A stretch of DNA of 64,000 nt from Arabiibacter massiliensis. Lineage in GTDB: Bacteria; Actinomycetota; Coriobacteriia; Coriobacteriales; Eggerthellaceae. This document shows positions 27,128 through 35,002 of this stretch, piece after piece. A model generated the notes under the pieces. That model saw only the letters and a list, made by a program, of their open reading frames with translations, searched no databases and was not told the DNA's origin. The DNA is taken from the NCBI RefSeq assembly GCF_900169505.1, contig NZ_LT827021.1, forward strand, positions 2,323,223 to 2,387,222, given 5' to 3'. Positions within the stretch are counted from its first letter, which is position 1, and the number at the start of each line of letters is the position of its first letter. The position numbers and the translations under genes were made by a program.

Positions 27128-27192
27128 CGCCGATCTTCGCTCCGAAAACACGCTCCAGCGCGTGAGGCGTGTTTTCGGAGCGAAGATCGGCG
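27128..27192. repeat. 26-bp perfect inverted repeat (CGCTCCGAAAACA family), copy 1
   Basis: Arms at 27,128-27,153 and 27,167-27,192 (starting CGCCGATCTTCGCTCCGAAA) are exact complements around a 13-nt loop. A second member with changed but still paired bases lies at 51,264-51,318. There is no U-run; it may be a REP-like hairpin stabilising or ending the oxidoreductase mRNA. Confidence 0.72.
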
Positions 27193-27204
27193 CGAGATGA
27201 GGCA

Positions 27205-27233
27205 TTGACCCCGTTCCTTTGACTCACTATACT
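27205..27233 (+). promoter_or_regulatory. Promoter of queT
   Basis: -35 TTGACC (27,205-27,210), a 17-bp spacer and -10 TATACT (27,228-27,233), one of the best sigma-70-type promoters in the window. Transcription would start near 27,240 and give a leader of about 90 nt. Confidence 0.65.
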
Positions 27234-27256
27234 GCGGAGACTGCGCGTTTGCATCG

Positions 27257-27300
27257 TTGGGCCCTGCATTCGCGGATTACTAGCTGCCCAAAGCCCGCGG
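27257..27300 (+). promoter_or_regulatory. Possible H-type pseudoknot leader (riboswitch candidate) of queT
   Basis: TTGGGC (27,257-27,262) pairs with GCCCAA (27,286-27,291), and CGCGG (27,271-27,275) pairs with CCGCG (27,295-27,299). The arms interleave, which makes a classical H-type pseudoknot inside the queT leader. Downstream, CCG (27,295-27,297) could instead pair with CGG (27,311-27,313) next to the ribosome-binding site AGGAG (27,318-27,322), offering a switch. preQ1 riboswitches of other classes are also compact pseudoknots; I cannot match this to a known consensus. Confidence 0.4.
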
Positions 27301-27329
27301 CCACGCCGTGCGGAGACAGGAGAATACCC

Positions 27330-27905
27330 ATGAACAAGAAGACGACGTACGTCGCCCAGGCGGGCATGATCGCGGCCGTGTACGCGGCCGCCACGCTCAT
27401 CGCGCTCCTCGCGCTGCAGGGGCTGGCGTGGGGGCCGGTACAGTTCCGCATCTCGGAGGCGGTGTGCGTGCTCGCGGTGCTCACCCCCGCAGCGGTGCCG
27501 GGCCTCACCGCGGGCTGCGTCATCGCCAACCTCATCGCGCTCGCCATCAACGGCACTGGTGCGCTCGGCCTGCTCGACGTGGTGTTCGGCAGCCTGGCCA
27601 CGTTCCTCGGCGCGCTCTGGTGCTGGAAGATGCGCGAGCGTCCCAAGCTGGCGCTGCTCGGCCCCGTCATCGCCAACGCGCTCATCGTGCCCGCGTACCT
27701 GCCCATCCTGCTGCAGGGCCTCGGCTACTACACCATCCCGTTCACCACGATCGCGCTCGACGGGCTGTACATTCCCATGTACCTGTTCGGCGTCGTGGCC
27801 ACCGGCCTCGGCGAGGCGCTGGTCATGTACGCGCTCGGCCTCCCGCTGCTCACGGCCCTCAAGCGCTTCGGCGTGGTCCGCACGCCGGCCGTGCGCGCGG
27901 AGTAA
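27330..27905 (+). CDS. queT: QueT-family queuosine-precursor transporter
   Basis: A 191-aa ECF-type S component with six hydrophobic segments, resembling QueT, which imports preQ0/preQ1 or queuine for tRNA queuosine synthesis. Supporting motifs are GPVQFRISEAVCVLAVLTPA (the family's conserved Q-R-S-E region), AVPGLTAGCVIANLIALAIN, and GALGLLDVVFGSLATFLGAL. ATG 27330 has AGGAG upstream. Partner ECF energising subunits are not in this window, as usual for QueT. A good promoter and a structured leader precede it, consistent with ligand-responsive control. Confidence 0.88.
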   Translation: MNKKTTYVAQAGMIAAVYAAATLIALLALQGLAWGPVQFRISEAVCVLAVLTPAAVPGLTAGCVIANLIALAINGTGALGLLDVVFGSLATFLGALWCWKMRERPKLALLGPVIANALIVPAYLPILLQGLGYYTIPFTTIALDGLYIPMYLFGVVATGLGEALVMYALGLPLLTALKRFGVVRTPAVRAE

Positions 27906-28046
27906 GGCCTGTTGCCGGGCGAAATCCGCGCGCTTCGCTGTTTACGTGGAGGGCGGGAGGCGACCACATCAAAAGGGCTACAATACGGGGTTGCACAGGA
28001 TGAGACAAGGCGCGCCTGCGGGCCGCCTCCGAATGAAGGACGTGCA

Positions 28047-29345
28047 TTGAACCCGGTTATCGTCATCCCCACATTCGTGTCGGCGCGCCGACGCAAAGAC
28101 GGCGGCAGCGTGCTCACCACCTATGACCATGCGACGCCCATCTCGCAGCCCGGTGAGCTGCCGCGCCTGCTCGCCTCCCTGCAGAAGGTGCGCGGCCTCG
28201 GCCAGGTCGTCGTGCTCGTGGTGAGCGAGCCCTCCATCGAGGGCCAGGCGGCCGAGAAAGTGCAGAGCATCGCCTCGCGCTACCCGACGCTCAACACGCT
28301 CGTGGTGGGCGCGTCGGAACTCGCGCTCATCCAGCAGCGCATGGAGCAGCTGGGCCTGGGAAAGCTGCAGAAGGAGATCGGCCTGTCCGGCTACGGCGCG
28401 ATGCGCAACCTCGGCCTCGTGATGGCCGACGTGCTCGGCTTCGACTCGGTGGTGTTCCTCGACGATGACGAGGTGGTCGACGACGCGGACTTCCTGCAGA
28501 AGGCCATGTACGGCCTGGGCAAGCTCACGAAGAAGGGCATCCCCATCCTGGCCAAGACCGGCTTCTACTTCAACTCCGAGGGCTCGTACCTGTCGAAGAG
28601 CCAGGACAAGTGGTACAACCATTTCTGGCAGCAGGGCCGCGCGTTCAACAAGATGATCGCGAAGTCGATGCGCGGCCCGCGCCTGTCGCGGTCGAACCAC
28701 GTGTGCGGCGGCTGCCTCGCGCTGCACAAGGAGGCGTTCAAGCGCCTGTCGTTCGACCCGTGGATCGCGCGCGGCGAAGACCTCGACTACATGCTCGACC
28801 TGCGCATGTACGGCTCCGACATCTGGCTCGACAACCAGTGGAGCCTGCGCCACCTCCCGCCCGAGACCGAGAGCGAGGGCACGCGCTTCCGCCAGGACAT
28901 CTTCCGCTGGCTCTACGAGTACCGCAAGATGGAGTACAGCCGCACGCAGATCGACCTTCTGCAGGTGAAGCCGTCGTCGCTCGAGCCGTATCCGGGCCCG
29001 TTCCTCGAGCCGGGCATCACGAAGCGTATCCGCTTGACGGCGTTTCTGCGCAGCCTCGCGCGCCCTGACAAGAAGGCGTACCGCAAGGCCGCGAAGGCGG
29101 CCACGGGCGAGGCCACCACGTACGCGCAGCGCAACTGCGCGAAGTATTTCGAGTTCCAGTTCGTGTGGCCCGAGCTCATGGCGCGCATGGAGAACGACCA
29201 GATCCTGCGCACGGCCCTCATGCAGTCGGCCGCGCAGCGCCAGGCCGCCATGGGCGCCGACCGGCTGAGCGCGGCGCAGGCGGCGGGCGCGGCGGGTATC
29301 GACCCCGGCGTGACGAGCGAGATCAGGCTCAACATCGCCGAATAG
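28047..29345 (+). CDS. Family 2-like glycosyltransferase
   Basis: A 432-aa protein with the GT-A fold of family-2 glycosyltransferases: an N-terminal nucleotide-sugar-binding start (NPVIVIPTFVSARRRKDGGS), a DXD-type metal/UDP motif in SVVFLDDDEVVDDADF near residue 140, and GGCLALHKEAFKRLSFDPWI with RGEDLDY as the acceptor-side acidic motif. The last ~130 residues are helical and basic. Start TTG 28047 is chosen because GAAGGA lies seven bases upstream; the frame is open further upstream without a good RBS. No membrane segment is seen. It may act in cell-surface glycan or glycolipid synthesis; acceptor unknown. Confidence 0.78.
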   Translation: MNPVIVIPTFVSARRRKDGGSVLTTYDHATPISQPGELPRLLASLQKVRGLGQVVVLVVSEPSIEGQAAEKVQSIASRYPTLNTLVVGASELALIQQRMEQLGLGKLQKEIGLSGYGAMRNLGLVMADVLGFDSVVFLDDDEVVDDADFLQKAMYGLGKLTKKGIPILAKTGFYFNSEGSYLSKSQDKWYNHFWQQGRAFNKMIAKSMRGPRLSRSNHVCGGCLALHKEAFKRLSFDPWIARGEDLDYMLDLRMYGSDIWLDNQWSLRHLPPETESEGTRFRQDIFRWLYEYRKMEYSRTQIDLLQVKPSSLEPYPGPFLEPGITKRIRLTAFLRSLARPDKKAYRKAAKAATGEATTYAQRNCAKYFEFQFVWPELMARMENDQILRTALMQSAAQRQAAMGADRLSAAQAAGAAGIDPGVTSEIRLNIAE

Positions 29346-29502
29346 CCCGGTGAGCGGCACCGTGCTTCCGCGCAGAAACGCCTGCGTGACGCTTGCCGAC
29401 GCGTCGTGCCGGGGAAGCGGCGTTCGACTACAGTGGACTCAACCGCGCGGGACGGAAGCGTCCCGCGCATTGATTTTGCACGGGAAGGAAGGATCTGCTC
29501 CC

Positions 29503-30324
29503 ATGGACGTGTTCACGCTCTTCGTGCTGCCGGCGGTCGCCGGCGTGGGAATCGGCATCCTGTCGGGCCTGCTCGGCGTGGGCGGCGGCACCATCATGGT
29601 GCCCATCTTCCGGCTTGCGTTCGGGATGAGTCCGGTCGTTTCCACGGCCACGTCGCTGTTCGCTATCATCCCCACGTCCGTCTCCGGAGCCGTGTCCCAC
29701 ATCCGGCACAAGACCTGCGTGCCCTCGCTCGGCATCGCGGCGGGCCTGGGCGGCGCGCTCACGTCGCCGGTGGGGGTGTGGCTCGCACAGATCTCGCCCG
29801 CCTGGGCCATCATGCTGGCGGCGGCCCTTATCATCGGCTGGTCGGCGGTGAAGATGCTCGGCAAGGCGTTCAAGATGAAGTCGAAGCCGAAGGACGCCTC
29901 CGCCTCCGCTGCCGTCGCCGAGCCCGCCGATACCGCTCCGACCAAGCTCACGCGCCGCCAGCTGCTCATCGGCGTGGCGATCGGCCTCGTGGCGGGACTC
30001 GCCTCGGGCTACGTCGGCGTGGGCGGCGGCTTCATCATGGTGCCGCTCATGCTGTCGTTCGTGGGCATCGCCATGCGCCAGGCGTCGGGCACGTCGCTCA
30101 TCGCGGTCATGATCCTCGCCATCCCCGGGGCCGTCGAGCAGGCGCTGCTCGGCAACATCAACTTCTCCGCCGGCATCGCCGTGGTAGTGGGATCCATTCC
30201 CGGCGCGGTCATCGGGGCGCGCCTCGTGCGCATCGTTCCCGAGCGCATGCTCCGCTTCATCTTCGGAGGCTTCCTCTTGGTGGCCGCCGCCCTGCTCGTG
30301 CTCAACGAATTCGGTATACTGTAG
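29503..30324 (+). CDS. TauE/SafE-family sulfite/organosulfonate exporter
   Basis: A 273-aa membrane protein with two homologous halves, each opening with the family's glycine-rich motif: GILSGLLGVGGGTIMVPIF near residue 18 and GLASGYVGVGGGFIMVPLM near residue 165. A charged cytoplasmic linker (KSKPKDASASAAVAEPADTA) separates the halves. Eight hydrophobic segments are predicted by eye. TauE/SafE proteins export sulfite, sulfoacetate or related anions, but substrates vary widely. ATG 29503 has GGAAGGAAGGA upstream. A TATACT box near its end (30,315-30,320) probably starts transcription of the next gene. Confidence 0.87.
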   Translation: MDVFTLFVLPAVAGVGIGILSGLLGVGGGTIMVPIFRLAFGMSPVVSTATSLFAIIPTSVSGAVSHIRHKTCVPSLGIAAGLGGALTSPVGVWLAQISPAWAIMLAAALIIGWSAVKMLGKAFKMKSKPKDASASAAVAEPADTAPTKLTRRQLLIGVAIGLVAGLASGYVGVGGGFIMVPLMLSFVGIAMRQASGTSLIAVMILAIPGAVEQALLGNINFSAGIAVVVGSIPGAVIGARLVRIVPERMLRFIFGGFLLVAAALLVLNEFGIL

Positions 30325-30402
30325 CCGTGAATTCGCACGCGCCGCGGCTCGCCGCGAACCGCGCGTCGGCAGACCGGGCGCCACGCCCAGCGGGGAGGTA
30401 TC

Positions 30403-31719
30403 ATGCAGGAGGAGAGGAACGAGTCGCGGGCGGCCCGGCCGCGCTTCTTCACGATCGAGATGTTCACGTTCACCGTCACGGTGCTCTCGGGGCTCGTGCT
30501 CGTGTGGAACATCGTCGTGCCCGACCGCAACCTGGCGGTGCTGTTCTGCGCGGGAGCCGTGTTCACGCTGTCCATCGTGGTGGTCATCCGGCTGCTCATG
30601 GACCCCGACTCGGTGCGCGCGCGCCAGTCGAACGCCATGCTCAAGCTGGCCAGCCAGACGCTCGCCTGCATGAGCGAAGGCCTGGACAGCAAGGCCGCGC
30701 AGAAGATCTGCGGACTGCTGCTGCCTTCGACGGCGGCCATCGCCGTGGCCATCACCGACAAGGAGCAGATCCTCGGATACGCCGGCTTCGAGGAGGCCGA
30801 GAACCCGGCGGGCAGCGACATCCGCACGCATGCCACGCACGCCACCATCGCCGACGGCAACATGCGCATCCTGTTCACTCCCGAGGACATCGGTTTCCCG
30901 CGCGAGTCGTCCAACATCAAGGCGGCCATCATCGTGCCGCTGTTCGTCGGCCGCGCCGTGGCCGGCACCCTCAAGTTCTACTACCGCCGCGCCAACCACA
31001 TCAGCGAGACGCAGAAGTCCATCGCCGAGGGCTTCGGGCAGCTGCTTTCCACGCAGATGGCGGCCTCCGCGCTCGAGGAGCAGACGAAGCTCGCCACGCG
31101 CATGGAGTTGAAGATGCTCCAAAGCCAGATCAACCCGCATTTCCTGTTCAACACCATCAACACCATCGCCTCGCTCATCCGCACCGATCCCGAGACGGCG
31201 CGCAAGCTTCTGCGCGAGTTCGCCGTGTTCTACCGCCGCACGCTGGAGGATTCGGCCGACCTCATCCTGTTCGCGCGCGAGATGGAGCAGACGAAGCGCT
31301 ACTTCACGTTCGAGGTGGCGCGCTTCGGCTCTGATCGCGTGGCCATGGAGGTGGACATCGATCCGCGCGTCGACGACATGCTCATCCCGCCGTTCCTCAT
31401 CCAGCCGCTCGTCGAGAACGCCGTGCGCCACGCCATGCCGTCCGAGGGCAAGCTGACCATCTCCGTGACGGGCGAGGTGGAGGGCAACAACGTGGTTATC
31501 CGCGTCACCGACGACGGCGTGGGCATGACCGAGGAGGCGCGCAACAACATCCTGCATCCCGAGTCGTCGTCGGGCCTGGGCATCGCGGTGAAGAACGTGC
31601 ACGACCGCATCCGCGGCTACTTCGGCCCCGGCACGTACATGGACGTGGAAAGCGAGCTGGGCAGCGGCACCAGCGTGAAGCTCATGTTGGTGGGCGGTGC
31701 CCACCGCGAGTACCAGTAG
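30403..31719 (+). CDS. LytS/YehU-type sensor histidine kinase with GAF-like domain
   Basis: A 438-aa membrane kinase. Two N-terminal membrane helices (about 20-70) are followed by a GAF-like sensor domain (about 85-220: TAAIAVAITDKEQILGYAGF, KAAIIVPLFVGRAVAGTLKF), then the His_kinase domain characteristic of LytS/YehU (LQSQINPHFLFNTINTIASL). The phospho-histidine is in NPHFLFN. The HATPase domain has LVENAVRHAM, DDGVGM and SSGLGIAVKNV. LytS kinases usually pair with a LytTR response regulator; none is adjacent, so this is an orphan. GGGAGG precedes ATG 30403. parS site 5 lies just downstream. Confidence 0.9.
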   Translation: MQEERNESRAARPRFFTIEMFTFTVTVLSGLVLVWNIVVPDRNLAVLFCAGAVFTLSIVVVIRLLMDPDSVRARQSNAMLKLASQTLACMSEGLDSKAAQKICGLLLPSTAAIAVAITDKEQILGYAGFEEAENPAGSDIRTHATHATIADGNMRILFTPEDIGFPRESSNIKAAIIVPLFVGRAVAGTLKFYYRRANHISETQKSIAEGFGQLLSTQMAASALEEQTKLATRMELKMLQSQINPHFLFNTINTIASLIRTDPETARKLLREFAVFYRRTLEDSADLILFAREMEQTKRYFTFEVARFGSDRVAMEVDIDPRVDDMLIPPFLIQPLVENAVRHAMPSEGKLTISVTGEVEGNNVVIRVTDDGVGMTEEARNNILHPESSSGLGIAVKNVHDRIRGYFGPGTYMDVESELGSGTSVKLMLVGGAHREYQ

Positions 31720-31752
31720 GACTGTCTTCCCTTATCGCCCCAGGTAGAACGC

Positions 31753-31774
31753 GAATGTTTCACGTGAAACATTC
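31753..31774. promoter_or_regulatory. parS site 5 (22-bp palindrome)
   Basis: TGTTTCACGTGAAACA at 31,756-31,771, extended to a perfect 22-bp palindrome (GAATG...CATTC). It lies between the convergent ends of the LytS-like kinase and a small minus-strand gene. Confidence 0.85.
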
Positions 31775-31789
31775 AGAGCGCGCCGCCCT

Positions 31790-32017
31790 CTACGCAAACA
31801 AGCCGCCAGCGATGCTGACGATCCACCAGGCGGGCTTCTGATCGACCCGGAACAGGCTCCTGCTGCGGCCCAGCTTCCGCACGACTCTCACGCTCGGGTT
31901 CTCGAACTTTCGGGCGAAGCCGCGCCCGCGCACGCTCATGCCATCGTCGGAGATTCGCAGGACGAGGCGGAGCGGTTCCCCGCCCTTCGACGCCCGAACG
32001 GAATATCGGCGCTTCAT
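31790..32017 (-). CDS. Small basic protein of unknown function (75 aa)
   Basis: A 75-aa open frame with a good ribosome-binding site (GGGAGG nine bases before ATG 32017). The product is Arg/Lys-rich (MKRRYSVRASKGGEPLRLVL, VRGRGFARKFENPSVRVV, KLGRSRSLFRVDQKPAWW) and probably a small beta-rich protein: the pattern of alternating hydrophobic residues and the closing WWIVSIAGG suggests an SH3- or OB-like sheet. No family is recognised. It lies downstream of the zinc-ribbon gene on the same strand, in the accessory stretch before tRNA-Arg. Confidence 0.5.
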   Translation of the reverse strand: MKRRYSVRASKGGEPLRLVLRISDDGMSVRGRGFARKFENPSVRVVRKLGRSRSLFRVDQKPAWWIVSIAGGLFA

Positions 32018-32133
32018 GATCTATCCTCCCATTCATCGCGTTGGCTGCGAGCTGCATCCAGACCAGCACACGTGCCTGTCTCCGTAGAGCTCGACGCACG
32101 CGAGAGGGTCGTAATGCCTAGGGGTAGGGTATG

Positions 32134-32868
32134 CTAGCGCCTGAAAGCTCCTATCCCTGAAAACATCGCTGCTGCTATAGCGGCATTCTTGGCACCCTGG
32201 GCCGCCTCAAGGGTTTGGCCTCCTATATTCAGCATCGCTGATTGATAACGAGATTGCTCCAAGACGTTGACCGCCTCTTTTGCCGTATCGGCCTTCCCTA
32301 ACCGTACGATTTCGTAAAGGGCGAAAAGGCTGTATGGATCGCTGTACTCAAAAGCAAAGGGATTGCCCTTTACGGTTAAGTAATGTTTGTAAACGTCGTC
32401 GTACAGCTCGCCCATTTTCTTCGAGTCCCTTTTGATCGCGTAAGATCTCGTTATTTTTAAGACAACAACGATCACGAGCGGCAGAAGGGCGATGCTTGTC
32501 AAAAACCCTGTTGCAACAAAACTCATATACGCAGATGCTACCGTAGAATCGCCGCTGGGAATGCTGGTGCTAAACTGAGCCAAATACAAGTAGATCGCGG
32601 CCCAGATGATCGATACCAAAAGCGGCCAAACTTTGGAATTTTTCCGCTTGCAGTAGTCGATATTTTGATCTAGCTCGGTCATCTTGTCGTAGTTTTGCTT
32701 CTGGCATTCAAATTGAGACCATATTTTGAATATCTCGTTTGCAATTTCCGCGCGCCGATCTGCCGCCTGGCGCTCGCTATCCCAAACCGAAGCCGTCAAA
32801 GAGCTTCCGCATTGAGAGCAGAACCGGGCTGATTCGTCGTTTTCAATGTGGCATTTTGGACAATGCAT
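32134..32868 (-). CDS. Zinc-ribbon membrane protein of unknown function
   Basis: A 244-aa protein with an N-terminal zinc ribbon (MHCPKCHIENDESARFCSQC, two CxxC knuckles). A helical segment with a possible coiled coil and two hydrophobic helices (about 85-105, WPLLVSIIWAAIYLYLAQF; about 118-142, FVATGFLTSIALLPLVIVVV) follow, then a cytoplasmic helical C-terminus. I choose ATG 32868, with AAGGTGG upstream; GTG 32877 is in frame. The gene is clearly AT-richer than the surrounding core genes and is followed by a small gene and tRNA-Arg, suggesting an accessory insertion. Zinc-ribbon membrane proteins of this kind are common and mostly uncharacterised. Confidence 0.7.
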   Translation of the reverse strand: MHCPKCHIENDESARFCSQCGSSLTASVWDSERQAADRRAEIANEIFKIWSQFECQKQNYDKMTELDQNIDYCKRKNSKVWPLLVSIIWAAIYLYLAQFSTSIPSGDSTVASAYMSFVATGFLTSIALLPLVIVVVLKITRSYAIKRDSKKMGELYDDVYKHYLTVKGNPFAFEYSDPYSLFALYEIVRLGKADTAKEAVNVLEQSRYQSAMLNIGGQTLEAAQGAKNAAIAAAMFSGIGAFRR

Positions 32869-32877
32869 ACAACCCAC

Positions 32878-33553
32878 CTTTCATGTCGGTTAACCTGGCA
32901 CCATCATTTGGCTTTTCGCAGAGAGGCTTCAAGGCGCATCCCACAGCCAGTGGAAAAGATGGGAAACCGTCGCTGCCGGTCGCTCACGCTTCGAGGTGCG
33001 CACCCTTTGCAAGCTTCTCGATAGTTGCTTTGCGGTCGAAGTAGCTGTTAAGTGCCTCGATGAAAAGCCGGTACCCACCGCCGAAAGCGGGGCCATAATT
33101 CCGCGCGGCAGACGGTACACGCCGTATCAGGCTTCCCCGCCGGGTCGGAGCATTGGGGCCCGCCGCGCTCGACCGCAGACGGGCGCACGCGGCTCCTTGG
33201 AAATATATTCATGATTCTTCCTGCCGCCTTCGTTATCGTACGGGCATCCCTTTGGCAATCATACGATAAGGTAGACATATCCGTCTATTTCGTGGCGATT
33301 GTAGCGCATATCGTTCAAACGATGGATGAGGATTACTTACAGAAACTCGGGGTGAAGATAGCGTCGCCAGCACCGGATGCCAAAGGGAAGCGGGAGGAGC
33401 GCAGGCTTTCGCAGTATGCGCGCACCCTAAACTCAACATGTCGCGAACCTATCTTGTTGTGCGGTTTCGGGACCAAGGCTCATTTGCAGCGCTTCGCGAC
33501 TTCTTTATAAAACACCTTTTGACCCAAAGCGGTGCCTCAACGCCACTACGCAA
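32878..33553. other. Gene-poor stretch before tRNA-Arg(CCU)
   Basis: About 680 bp without a gene I can support. It holds decayed-looking open fragments: on the plus strand 33,322-33,510 (start MDEDYLQKLGVKIAS), and on the minus strand a 40-codon tail ending near 32,985 (FIEALNSYFDRKATIEKLAK). Neither has a good start or RBS. Base composition is mixed. It may be the scar of an integrated element next to the tRNA, but no att duplication of the tRNA 3' end is visible here. Confidence 0.4.
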
Positions 33554-33585
33554 AGAAAAAGGTCAGAGCAAAATGCGCTCTGACC
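33552..33585 (-). terminator. Intrinsic terminator of tRNA-Arg(CCU)
   Basis: On the minus strand GGTCAGAGC pairs with GCTCTGACC (33,585-33,577 with 33,569-33,561) around a 7-nt loop, followed by TTTTTCTTTG. This is a textbook Rho-independent terminator 12 bp after the tRNA 3' end. Confidence 0.85.
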
Positions 33586-33596
33586 TGGTATTACTC

Positions 33597-33672
33597 TGGT
33601 GCCCCCGGGCGGATTCGAACCGCCGGCACCCGCTTTAGGAGAGCGGTGCTCTGTCCCCTGAGCTACGGAGGC
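33597..33672 (-). tRNA. tRNA-Arg (anticodon CCU)
   Basis: A complete 76-nt cloverleaf on the minus strand. Acceptor GCCTCCG pairs with CGGGGGC, with discriminator A and encoded CCA. The anticodon arm is CCGCT-CTCCTAA-AGCGG (anticodon CCU), and the T arm contains GGTTCGAATCC. It decodes AGG. The gene is followed by a strong terminator and preceded by the NlpC gene, which ends 50 bp upstream in the same orientation. Confidence 0.95.
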
Positions 33673-33722
33673 GCGGACGATATTGTAGCACAGGCTCCGC
33701 GCCCGCGCGGCGAACGTCGTTG

Positions 33723-34838
33723 CTAGAAGCGCAGCGCGCAGGTGAACTCGGACCACCCGATGGAGTCGGTGTCGCGCACGTATGCTCCCGGGGTGGGCGC
33801 GTGCACGTACGGTACGCCGCCGCTGCCCACGGCGATGCCCACGTGGCCGGGCCGGTACAGCACATCGCCCGGACGCGCCTCGGCGACGCTTACCACCTGG
33901 CGCGCGACGGCGCGCAGATCCTCGGTGTAGTGCGGAAGCGAGACTCCCACCTGCGCGTACGCCCAGCACACCAGGCCCGAGCAGTCGAACGCATCCGGAC
34001 CGGCCGCTCCCAAGATGTACGGGCAGCCGATGCGCGACATCGCGTAGCTCACGACGGACCCCTGCGAGGGAACCTCCACGCCGTTGCCCGTGGGGACGTC
34101 GGGCGTATCGCCGCCGCCGTTGCCGCCCGTCGGGGCGTTCTGCGCCTCGCGCTCGCGCGCCGCCTGCTCCTCGGCCTCGCGCTGGGCCGCAGCCGCAGCC
34201 GCCGCAGCGGCCTGCTCCTGCTCCAGCAGCTCGCGCGCCTCGGCGTCGAGCGACTCCATGAGCGCGCTCGCCTGGGCCACCTTCGCCGCATGCTCCTCTT
34301 GGACGGCCTTCGCCTCCTCGGCCTTCGCAGCGGCGATGCCCTCCTGCTTTGCGTACTCCTCCTTCGACGCCTCAAGCTCCTCGCGCAGCGTCTTCGTCTC
34401 GGCCACGAGGGCGGCGTCGCTCTCGTTGACGCGGTTGAGGATGTCCCAGTTCTGGGTGAACTCCGCGAACGACGCGGCACCCAGCACGAAGTCGAAGAAC
34501 GTCGCCGAGCCGGTGCGGTACATGCCGCGAGCACGCGCTCCCAGCCGCTCTTGCAGCGAGGCGATCTGCGCGGACGTCTCGTCGATCTTGACCTGCTCGG
34601 CCGCCATGGCCTCTTGGGCCGCCTCCTGCTCGGTGAGGGCCAGATGGTAGTTGCCCTCCGCCGTCTCGAGCTCGGCCTGCAAGCCGATCAGCTGGTTGCG
34701 GACGGCGTCGGCCTCGGCCTGCTTCTCAGCGGCGGTCGTGCCGAACGCGGAAGCGGGGAAGGCGAGGGCGGCGATGGCGCTCACGACGGCTGCGCCGGTG
34801 AACGTGCGTCGGGAAAGTGCGATGGCGGGCTCCGACAT
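33723..34838 (-). CDS. Secreted NlpC/P60 peptidoglycan hydrolase with coiled-coil domain
   Basis: A 371-aa exported D,L-endopeptidase that trims peptide stems of peptidoglycan. It has an N-terminal signal (possibly Tat: SRRTFTGAAVVSAIAALAFP, cleaved near ASAFG) and a long coiled coil (about 35-235, EKQAEADAVRNQLIGLQAEL onward, with the FtsX-activated RipC/PcsB-like arrangement). A Gly/Pro linker (PTGGNGGGDTPDVP) and the NlpC/P60 domain (about 265-371) follow, with catalytic Cys in DCSGLVCWAY, His in GHVGIAVG and a third polar residue near YVHAPTPG. ATG 34838 has AGGAGGT upstream. It lies downstream of the pknB cluster with its own 160-bp upstream gap. Coiled-coil hydrolases of this type are usually activated by FtsEX. 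Confidence 0.9.
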   Translation of the reverse strand: MSEPAIALSRRTFTGAAVVSAIAALAFPASAFGTTAAEKQAEADAVRNQLIGLQAELETAEGNYHLALTEQEAAQEAMAAEQVKIDETSAQIASLQERLGARARGMYRTGSATFFDFVLGAASFAEFTQNWDILNRVNESDAALVAETKTLREELEASKEEYAKQEGIAAAKAEEAKAVQEEHAAKVAQASALMESLDAEARELLEQEQAAAAAAAAAQREAEEQAAREREAQNAPTGGNGGGDTPDVPTGNGVEVPSQGSVVSYAMSRIGCPYILGAAGPDAFDCSGLVCWAYAQVGVSLPHYTEDLRAVARQVVSVAEARPGDVLYRPGHVGIAVGSGGVPYVHAPTPGAYVRDTDSIGWSEFTCALRF

Positions 34839-35002
34839 GCGGTACCTCCTTGATGGCCTGGGGCATGTTGAGCAGATACATCGTCCATCATACCACCGCG
34901 AGAAGCGAAGCGCCCCGATGCTCGCCAATACTACAAACGGCGAGCGCACGGCCGCGGCAGAAACGAAGAAGCGCCCGTACTGGCGGGCGCTTCTCGATCG
35001 CA

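Noticed and set aside
33322..33510. Short frame (MDEDYLQKLG...) as an integrase or recombinase remnant
   Set aside because: No recombinase motifs visible and no att-like duplication of the neighbouring tRNA end.
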